A stretch of 64,000 bases of DNA from Simmondsia chinensis (Eukaryota > Streptophyta > Magnoliopsida > Caryophyllales > Simmondsiaceae). The notes under the pieces were generated by a model that was not told the DNA's origin, did not search any database, and saw only the letters and a list, made by a program, of their open reading frames with translations. How positions within the stretch are numbered: position 1 is the stretch's first letter; each line of letters opens with the position of its first letter. The translations under genes were made by a program, and so were the position numbers. The stretch covers positions 32,443,131 to 32,507,130 of the forward strand of contig JAGTTD010000013.1 of NCBI GenBank assembly GCA_018398585.1, given 5' to 3'. Below are positions 55,782 through 64,000 of the stretch, piece after piece.

Positions 55782-56015
55782 CCAAAGAGGGCATCAACAC
55801 GCCTTCATCGGATCCCATTAGAACTCCGAAGTTAAGCGTGCTTGGGCGAGAATAGTACCAGGATGGGTGACCTTCTGGGAAGTCCTCACCCTTAGGTTGG
55901 GGGCACTGGGAAACAGCCTCTCTTCAGGTTAACACCCTGAAGGGGGAAGGCTGCGTACATCTGCCCTCCAGACCCTGCGTAGGCGGGAGCCCTTGAGGCA
56001 CTGGGTATGTTCCTT
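55782..56015 (+). mobile_element. 5S rRNA-headed SINE, subfamily 1, complete (234 bp)
   Basis: Reference copy. AGTTTAAATATTA is perfectly duplicated on both sides (55769-55781, 56016-56028). Order: CCAAAGAGGGCATCAACACG, 5S-like ATCGGATCCCATTAGAACTC, A box AAGTTAAGCGTGCTTGGG, IE-like CCAGGATG, C box GGGTGACCTTCTGGGAAGTC, linker, TCTTCAGGTTAACACCCTGA, GGCTGCGTACATCTG, GCGGGAGCCCTTGAGGCACT, TATGTTCCTT. Confidence 0.92.
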
Positions 56016-56039
56016 AGTTTAAATATTATTTTTCAAAAT

Positions 56040-56375
56040 TGTTTAATGCATAATTTAAAAGACTAAATTGTATAGGAGGTATATTGTATCTGATAATAAA
56101 GCTTAGGGGATAAGTTGTGTTAAATATCATAGTTCAAGGGGTTACATTATGAAATTAAAAGTTCAAGGGGGTGAGTTGTATTTAATTATAAAGTTCAGAG
56201 GGGTGAGTTGTGCATAATAACATAGTTCAGGGGGTTATCTTATGAAATTAAAAATATAAGGGGTATGTTGAGTTTAATTTCGAAGTTCAGGGGTGTGTTA
56301 TGTTTAACTGAAAATACAAGGGGTCATTTGTATTTAATGAGAAAGTTCAGGAGTTCTTATTATAATTTGCCCTTG
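56040..56375 (+). mobile_element. MITE with internal ~35-bp repeats, copy 2
   Basis: Inverted relative of 53430-53665. The unit AAGTTCAGGGG-TG-GTT-TATTTAA is repeated six or more times and ends TTATTATAATTTGCCC. Confidence 0.6.
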
Positions 56376-56448
56376 AAAAAAATGAAAAAAGTTGTTAGAA
56401 AGTCATATTTTTAGTAGTAATTTGACAAAAATGGGTCTTCGAAAAATA

Positions 56449-56787
56449 AGACTAGGGGTGTATTTGAGTAGAGCTGAGCCAAACCCGAGCTTGCCAGGCT
56501 CGAGGCTCAGCTCGTTAGCTTTAAACTTGGCTGGGGCTCGGCTCGAAGCTTGCAGAGCTTTGAAAGTTCAGGCTCGAACTGGGCTCATCAAAAGCGGACT
56601 TGACTCAATTCGATTTAAACATAGGCTCGTTTGGGCTCGTTTAAATTCAGGCTTGGCTCATTTAGGCTCCAATATGACTTTATTGGGCAATATTTAAACA
56701 AATATATTTACTAATATGACTTCAAATTAAACCGAACTTTTTGAGTTTTATGATGAGCCTCGAGCTGGTTCGCCTTATTTACACCAC
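56449..56787. mobile_element. GAGCTC-rich hAT-like element
   Basis: Tips CTAGGGGTGTATTTGAGTAG and TTATTTACACCACCGG; interior GAGCTC/GGCTCG. Confidence 0.65.
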
Positions 56788-56907
56788 CGGTGACCAACAA
56801 TATAAACACTTGAAATGAAAAAGAGCAAAATGCAGAGGGAATCATCATGAAACTTTAATTCATCCTCTCACTCGACAAGTGAGCGCGATCCAGTTAGAAC
56901 AGGAAAA

Positions 56908-56935
56908 GCCCTAACCCTAACCCTAACCCTAATCC
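56908..56935 (+). promoter_or_regulatory. Telomere-like (CCCTAA)n/telo-box
   Basis: Four CCCTAA units end 37 bp before the ATG of the RNA-binding protein gene. Telo-boxes are known plant promoter elements of ribosomal and RNA-metabolism genes. Confidence 0.75.
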
Positions 56936-56971
56936 CGAATTCCAAATTCTCTCTCTCTCATAGAATTAACA

Positions 56972-59900
56972 ATGGCGGATGCTTATTGGAGATACAATGA
57001 CGCGAGAGAGGCACCAGCGGCAGCTCCGGTCGTCGGAAAACGCCCTCGCTCCGATTACGGTATCTTTCTCTCTACTCTCCTATTGATTTCCGCTTTTTCG
57101 ATTTCTAGGGCATGTAAGGCAAAATTAGGGTCTTCGCGTTTGTAATTGATGTAATTAGGATTTTGATGTGAAATCTATGGTGTAACGACCCAAAATTAGG
57201 GCTTGATTCAATCCAATTGAATTATAATCTAAGGTATAATCATTGTTGAGTGGCATAGGACCCAAGAGCGTTTTAGAGTATAAAGCTTAAGTTGATGGGT
57301 AAAGGCCTAAGATTGGTTTTCTACTCTAACATGCCCCATTACACAGATACCCATTGGGTTTGAAGCGTGGATAATGCGCAGGCCTATCATACGTTATGCT
57401 TGAAATAGATTGATATCTAGAGTGGGGGCTGTTGGGACTTGAACTCGTGAAGTCTCTGATATCATATCAAATCAACTGTCCCAAAACCTTAAGCTGATGA
57501 GTGAAGACCCAAGGTTGGTTTTATTCTCTAACAGAACGATCCTGGGAAGAGAAGCTGAGGGATGTTGTGATTCAATCTCAATCCACTTCAATCAATCAAG
57601 CCAATCCGATCCAAATAACAAGATAAACGAAACAAGAACGCAAGTATTTTTGTATATTTCACTGTAAGTACGGAATTACAAGCTTAAAATGTATACTAAG
57701 GAAATTTAGGGTTAAGAGGGTGGAAGAAGATTGAGAAAAACAGAGAATAAGGGAGACGATTAGAGAGAGAAAAGAGATGGGGGGGGGGGGGGGGGGGGGG
57801 GAGGGAGGGAGCGAGCAAATGCATAGTCATACTCTCATTCTTAGCCTAAGACCCTTATTTATATTAGATATAGATGGGCCAAAACATACCTAAACACATT
57901 TAATTGAGACATACTATATCCTACTAAATATTGGTAGCTGAGGTCTCACGATTGGTTGACGTGTCACCGGATGATGTGGCAGCTGCTGAAATGTCAGGAT
58001 CTGTGATCGTATTAAGGGCGAGAGAAGAAATCAGGGAGGGAGGAATAGAAAGGAAATTCGGGGGGGGGGGGGGGGAGATTTTAATAGAGAACATTTTTCA
58101 AATTTTTGCTTAACAATTTTGACGATTTGTACAAAGGATAACCCTAACCCTATAAACGAAATCAGACTCAAGCTCAAACATCTCCTGCACCCCAAATTTC
58201 TAATTATGTGCAAATTATCAAATTAACCCTTAATTCATGACATTTCCATCCATGGAAACTTTATAGAGGCTTTAGGGTTGGCGTTTCCCCACTTCCTCCT
58301 CTTTTGCTGGAGTACTTCTTCATTGTTTAATTTGGTGGCTTGTTAGGGTTGTGCTTATTTTTAAGTTCATTCTGCTCGGATTGTTTTCTTTTCTATTTAA
58401 TTTTGCATGTCGCAGATTTGTTGCGCCAGTGATATATCTTCATGAACATGATCTATTGAGGCATCTGTAGATTTTCCTAATTTGCTGGTTAAATTGTGAA
58501 ATTCACATGATAAATCATCCATGTTATGATAATCTTGTTAAAGAATGAAGCCTTAATGTTGCATTTAGGGAGCGTATTGGAAAAGGGCCGATGAGGCCTT
58601 GATCAGTTATAAAACTATCAAGACAAAGCCCTAAGACAAGAGGTGTTAGATTCAGATCCTCCTGACCTCCCCAAAGAAAGGGTATTGAGAAGGAAAATAT
58701 TTTATGTTATAAATTTTTAGATTGAAGGTATCAGTTAGCTCAATTGATAATGTCTTTGAGGTGGTACTCGAGACCTGAGATCGAGTGTTGCCTTCACCAG
58801 GGCTGAGGGAATTTATGTGGTTTGAAGTAGGGCTGTATTTGAGCCGAGCCCGAGCGTGCCAGGCTTGAAGCTCGGCTCGGGCTTGGCTTGGAGTTTGCCG
58901 AGCTCGGAAAGTTCGAGCTCAAGCTCGTCTCGTCAAAAGCTCAGGCTACGCACGGCTCGATCAAAGCTTGGTGAGCTTGAATTAAGCTTGCAATATTTTG
59001 GCTCATTTAAGCTCAATCTAAGCTCGTTTGGGCTCGTTTAAGCTCAGGCTTGGCTTATTTAGGCTCAAATTTGGCTTCATTGGTCATATTTAATCAAAAA
59101 TATTATATTGAGAAAAGCTCATTGGGCTCGTTTAGGCTCGCGAGCTTGCGAATTCAAGCTTCACTAGGCTCGATAAGCTAAACGAGCTGGCTCGGTTTGG
59201 CTGAGCTCGAGCTCGAAGCAAGTCGAACCTTTCGAGCTTTATGACGAGCTGGCTCACGAAGGCTTGCGAGGCGGCTTGGCTCATTTAGACCCCTAGTCTG
59301 GAGCGTATTGCACAATCAATTGGACTTCTTACCATTTGTAAAAGAAGAAAGAAGTTTTTCTAGATCAAGATCTAAAGGAGTGATCTTGTGTTCTGCCAAT
59401 TTGTCCAGATTTTACTCTGTCGAGTACACCAATTTTGAATTTCTCTCCAATCTAATATTCTATGAAGTTTTTGTAAGGAACTCCTATACATCATGGTAAA
59501 ATGAGAAGAAGATAACCCTTTCAACTCCATATAGATCACTTTCAATTCCATTTTTATTAGCACCTGTGACTTTTGAGTTTGATTCCCCCTTCTTTTTGTT
59601 TGAATTTGATAGTCTATCAGATTCCTAACGAATGGTACTCCAGTTGAGGCAGTAGCATTGCAATGCTCTTTCCCGTCCCTACTTCATGTTTTAATATAAG
59701 AAAATTTGGGACTAAAGGAATGGTGTTATATAAATTACCGTCATGCTGGCTGTTCTTCTTAGAACATTTCCTTTATTCTATGTGCTTGAAGACTATATCC
59801 ATTTACCTTCTTTTTCGCTGCCTTTGGTGCTGCATGCCCTTTTATTTTATTTTTTGTTCTTCTTTGTTGGGCTCGAGAGGAAGGGGAGAGAGCGTGTCAA

Positions 59901-62900
59901 GTAACTGAGGGGATGCTTTTTGTTAGCTTCTCTTGGGGGGTTCTCCATATAGTTAATACACTTTTTTGTACAAAGGTAGCTAATTCAATTGGTGAAGTTC
60001 TAATTTTTTTTTTTTTTTTTTGGTTTTTTGGGGGGGGGGGGGGTGTTGTACTCGGATTTAGGGATCAAATCCCGCCTTCACAAGGGGTGAGTAGATTTAT
60101 GGGTGATTTGGGGAGGGTTGCTCCCTTGTGCAGCCCAATGGGTCTTCTTCTTCCTATTGTAAAAAAAAGAAAATTCTTTTATAGTGTAATTCCACGTGGA
60201 AGCTCTCTGTTAATATGCTGTACTGCAGTTATTTTCTCAGTGTACTACTTTTCTCGAAATATATTATTGAAATCCGGTGGTGGATTGCATCTTGTTTTTT
60301 CTGTACTCCTTTCCTTTCGACACATTCAAATTTGTTTGTGCCCATGTATATAACATATGAAGTTTTTGCTCTTGATGTTGTAGATGTCCCTGCTGGGCGA
60401 GAGGTGCCTGGTTATTATCCTCGTGATGATCAGAGGGTATTTACCCACATGGTAAGGGATACTGAGTTAATAAATGCATCCTCGAGTTATTTACTGTATT
60501 GGTCCCTCATGTTTGTATGTTTGTTCCAATTGATCCCTCATTTTTCTTTTGTTCAAAATTGTTTCTAGTGTTTGATTTTATGACAAAATTAGTCTTCTAT
60601 TTTGTAACCAAAATAAAGTAAAAATTAAAAAGATAAGGGACTAATTTGAACAAAATTACAAATATTAGGGACTAGTTCAAACAAAAAAATGGATGAGGGA
60701 CTAATTTGAACAAAGTTACAAACACTAGGGACCATTTTGAACGAAAGAAAAGATGAGAGAACAATTTGAACAAATTTTAAAACATGATGGACCAATAGAG
60801 TAAATAACTCATGCAATCTATAATGGTTATCTGCAGAGTGGGAATCCTGTACTTTGACGGAATTTTTCCTGGTCTAATTTTATCCTAGTTTAAGCAGTGC
60901 ATTTGACACTTAACATTGAAATGTTAAACATTCCAGCAATTTCCATCACATGGCGGACCTTTGAATGCTGGAATACCTGGTCATGACCCTCGTGCAGTGG
61001 GACTTGGAGCTATGGACCCAGGACTTGGAGTGAAAGGGCCAACTTCCAGCCTTGGATCCAGAGGGTCTGAGATTCCCCTTCCTTCTGATGCTACTAGGAC
61101 GCTCTATGTCGAGGGATTACCTCAAAACTGCACGCGCAGAGAAGTAGCTCGTATCCTTTCCTTTCTTAGGGGTTGTTTGTTTACTAGGAAAGTAACATAG
61201 GAATTTGGAATTCATTGGATGTGGGTATATGCCGTCTTGTTTGGTTACCAAGAAATTTATAGAACACCGGAATTTCTAGTTCTTGGGATGTTTCAATTCA
61301 TTTGTTATATTGGAATTAACTTACCTAGAAAGGCTAGATAAGTTCTAATTCTTGAAAAGTTTTATTTCTCATCTTAGCAACCAAACACAAATACCTACTC
61401 ACTGAGAAGTTATCAAAGGAATTGACTTCTTGAGAAGTACAACTTCCTGTAAGAATTTAATTCATATTTTAATCAAACAAGGCTTTATTTTGCATTCATG
61501 ATCAGGGTTTCTTTCTATTTTTATCAAAAAGAAATATATTATGGGAGAAAGAATGTTCAAAGAGTTAAGGACAAGATGTCGTCAAAATTACAAATGTGCA
61601 ACAGTATAAAACAACTGACTAATAACATAAAGCCTTCCAATTCCTCTGCAAATCAGATAAAGTTGGGTCAGCAAAAAGAGCTCCCATAAAAATTGCCTTT
61701 TTCCAGTAAGAAATTATCTAGCGTATGCCGGTCTTCAAAAATCCTATTCTAACCAAATACACCAAAGAAATGCAATCTAATTTTTTTCCTTAAAATATGC
61801 TTCTTTTGAGAATTAATAAAATGATGTTCCATGTTGGTACCTCGTCTTTTTTTTTTTTTTTGGTTTTTCGTTCCCAATCGATGTCTTACTTCCTAAACTT
61901 CACTCATTAGTGTACTTCATGGCCTTCAATATTCCTCCACTGCTCCCTTGGCCCTCATGTGCTTCCTCCCTTGGTGATGTCTCCGTCTTTGCCCTCCTTC
62001 TCCTCCCTCTCTTGCTTGATATTTTTTTACAAACTCTTCCGCTTCCCCCTATCCATACCTTCCCCTCTGTCCTTGCAGCCTTTGTGTTCCCTACCGCCCT
62101 CTTCCTCCGGCTACTTCCACCTCCTGTCATCATTTACTTTTGCAATTGTTTCCGTGTATGAAGTGACTGAAAAAGAATGTTGAATCTTGATTCCTTTTCT
62201 TTTAAATTTTAAGATGGTAAGGAGTACAACAATACCTTAATAAGGGCCGCAAACAACTTGGGAAGGGATGAAACGAGTCTCGAATGTAAGACCTCATGTT
62301 TGGGGAGTGAGTAGCCTAACCTGTACCCAAAACCTAACAGCTTTGTTGAATTTTGATGTGTGCCTCAGGAAACCAAAGATACGGTGTTATATAGACAATA
62401 AACTTCAGCTGGTTGTTTTTGGTTGAAAGAACCTTGTCATTTTACTAGATTTCGACTAGATTGTTTTATCCTTCACTTTGCCTGGCAGATATCTTCCGCC
62501 CTTTTGTGGGCTACGTTGAAGTAAGACTGGTAAACAAGGTATCAACACATACATGCTGGTTAATATTGTTTTGTGTTATTTATGCTAAAGGCCATTGTAC
62601 TTTGCCCACTATGTCATTTAATTGTGTTAATTTAGTCCAAGTTACATCGTGTCAATTTGGTCCTCAAATGAATTTTAGCAATAAGAATTTTAATGTTCCA
62701 GACACTGGTTCGTTTGGATTTGTTCAATAGGTGGATTTATATTAGGCTATTTGCATATAACATGATTGTACCGTTAAAAATTACATCGTTAACTTAACTT
62801 CCATTTGACCATTTTGTGCTGAATTGACACAATATAAATTGTATAGTGACTGAATTGACACAATTAGAAGTAGAAGGATAAATTGACACAGGACAACGTT

Positions 62901-63052
62901 TAAAGATTTTTGGTGCAAATGACCCTATTTTTTTGAAAGTGTCGTTGATGCATTGATAACCACAAAAACTTCTTATGTGCAGGCTCATGTACTTTGTTTT
63001 GTTGACTTTGAGACTCCAGCTCATGCTGCTACAGCAATGGCTGCCCTACAAG
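56972..63052 (+). CDS. RRM RNA-binding protein, nuclear speckle RNA-binding (NSR) type; 5' part
   Basis: Exons 56972-57059, 60384-60451, 60937-61150, 62489-62538 and 62983-63052, with matching phases and GT-AG introns; the gene continues past the window. They encode 163 residues. MADAYWRYND and GKRPRSDYDVP at the N-terminus, PGYYPRDDQR, then a Gly/Pro-rich linker lead into an RRM: RNP2 LYVEGLP (108-114), NCTRREVAHIFRPFVGYVEVRLV, RNP1-type LCFVDFE (144-150), ALQG. The family binds RNA in nuclear speckles and tunes splicing; the role here is inferred. A 327-bp MITE sits just after exon 2 and has split what looks like the original exon. The RRM loop before AHVLCFVDF is shorter than I expect, so a small exon may be missing. 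Confidence 0.85.
57275..57532 (-). mobile_element. SMART/TRIM copy in intron 1 of the RRM gene
   Basis: ATAAAGCTTAAGTTGATGGG ... CTCTAACA and CCAAAACCTTAAGCTGATG ... CTCTAACA are the two terminal repeats. Between them are GGGGGCTGTTGGGACTTGAA and a shortened PBS-complement region. Confidence 0.7.
57781..57801 (+). repeat. Poly(G) tract in intron 1
   Basis: A G run of about 21 bases, followed by GAGGGAGGGAG. A second G run is near 58060-58076 and a third at about 60032-60043. Confidence 0.8.
58825..59296. mobile_element. GAGCTC-rich hAT-like element in intron 1
   Basis: Tips TAGGGCTGTATTTGAGCCGA and CTCATTTAGACCCCTAG; the most regular GGCTCG/GAGCTC copy. Confidence 0.7.
59300..60380. other. 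Remainder of intron 1
   Basis: T-rich intron sequence with short homopolymers (T run and G run near 60007-60043). Frames here have no conserved motif. Confidence 0.5.
60484..60810. mobile_element. MULE-like MITE inserted in exon 2 of the RRM gene
   Basis: 327 bp with long inverted ends (GAGTTATTTACT-TATTGGTCC). 9-bp flanks ATGCATCCT (60474-60482) and ATGCAATCT (60811-60819) agree at 7 of 9. Without it, 60452-60483 and 60820-60848 read on in the exon 2 frame. Confidence 0.8.
61170..61490. mobile_element. MITE-like repeat, GTTTGGTTG family, in intron 3
   Basis: GGGGTTGTTTGTTTACTAGG at the left, AATCAAACAAGGC at the right. Confidence 0.5.
61491..62485. other. Remainder of intron 3
   Basis: A pyrimidine-rich stretch at about 61905-62130 gives open frames on both strands but no protein signature; a T run is at 61848. 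Confidence 0.5.
62583..62930. mobile_element. MITE family M1 in intron 4
   Basis: AAAGGCCATTGTACTTTGCC ... GTTTAAAGATTTTTGGTGC, with GTGTCAATTTGGTCCTC inside. Confidence 0.6.
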
Positions 63053-64000
63053 GTGAAGTCATTTGGGATTTTCTCTTCTGCATACTCAACTTTTTCCTTA
63101 GTGAAATCTGCCCTTCTATGTCTAACTCAATTCATGTTTATTCCATCATTTTAGAAGTAATCATTGATGAAACAAATGTGAAATTCATCATGTGCATCAA
63201 GTTTAAGATTCCACTTTCCAACTCAGAATTTACCACCTCTTTTATCGTACAGAATATTATTGCCTTTTTCGTTCATTGTTTTGCGGAGGCAGACATGTTA
63301 ACTGGAAGAGTTTGTGGTCAAATTTTGTTTAGCATTATTCGTCTAGTATGGGTACTCATGCATTATGACTCTGGAGCATCTGAAAAGTAAACTTCTTGAT
63401 GTAGAACAAAAAGTAACCACGCTGATTTCTAAAGTTGAGTAATGAGGTCTTTTGGATTTAATTCATTCAGAGCTAATTTCTATAGGATACATAAGGTCCT
63501 AATCATAGTGTAGGTACCAGGCATCTGAAAAGATAAAAAAAAATCTTGAAAAATCTAAACCTAACCTAATCAGAAAATAAAAGATAAGCATATCTTGGAG
63601 AATATAGATCTAATCTAAATCAGATATATATTAAAATGGAGGTAAATCCTAGGAGAGAAACTAATGTCCTAGGATTAGGACTGTAATTGCAATATTTTGA
63701 GGGTGGTGTTATTTCCAAGGCAAAAAAATGTTATTATTAGAGATATGATGTGGCTTGTAATGAATAACAACCACATATTTTTATAAAGTTGCTTTGACAT
63801 TAACATTTTCATCCTGGCTGCATTACCTTACTTTAAAACTCTTATCTTCCCCGCATGTTTGATATCTTGGTTAACCTTGTACTGCCTCAATTCTACTCCA
63901 TCGTCCATTTTGTATGCATGATAAATTGTCTTACTTTAAATGTGGCCTTTGATGTTCTTATTGCCCCATAGCACAGTACGGAACTACTGTCTTTGATTTT
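63053..64000. other. Start of intron 5 up to the window edge
   Basis: No acceptor leading into the expected GYK-type continuation of the RRM was found, so the next exon lies outside. Confidence 0.5.

Noticed and set aside
55782..56015. Cassandra TRIM (5S in LTR)
   Set aside because: No TG...CA ends, no paired LTR, no PBS/PPT; the 13-bp target duplication and constant Au-like 3' body fit a SINE.

Overview
The window is nuclear DNA of a flowering plant, almost certainly a eudicot. It is AT-rich and has three widely spaced, plant-type split or single-exon genes with canonical GT-AG introns. The space between them is almost filled with layered plant retrotransposons, SINEs and MITEs. The species cannot be fixed from the sequence. 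No organellar, bacterial, rRNA, tRNA or CRISPR locus was found.

Layout. 1-33 kb is a repeat desert with no gene I can support. It holds 5S-rRNA-headed SINEs, tRNA-headed SINEs, hAT-like MITEs, LINE-like 3' ends, very small LTR elements (SMART/TRIM type) and two non-autonomous LTR elements (14155-17366 and 30307-31866) whose two terminal repeats do not match. At 33.6-35.0 kb lies a single-exon AAA-ATPase gene of the BCS1-like/At2g46620 type. At 40.8-48.6 kb lies an eight-exon MFS transporter gene (MFSD5/molybdate-anion transporter family) that reconstructs to an intact 459-residue protein; its introns carry SINE, SMART and MITE pieces. 48.7-56.8 kb is again repeats, including a 523-bp inverted LTR palindrome. 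From 57.0 kb to the right edge runs the 5' part of an RRM-type RNA-binding protein gene (nuclear speckle RNA-binding protein-like). Its second exon has been split by a 327-bp MITE.

The three genes do not form a pathway; they are ordinary neighbours. The most notable content is the transposable-element biology. A SINE family joins a 5S rRNA head, with its internal Pol III promoter boxes, to an Au-like SINE body; about 22 copies or fragments occur in 64 kb, in at least two subfamilies. The two LTR elements keep the primer-binding site, polypurine tract and 5-bp target-site duplication but have non-homologous LTRs. The MITE in the RNA-binding-protein exon may be removable in frame as a new intron. 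All alignments were done by eye, so identity figures are approximate.
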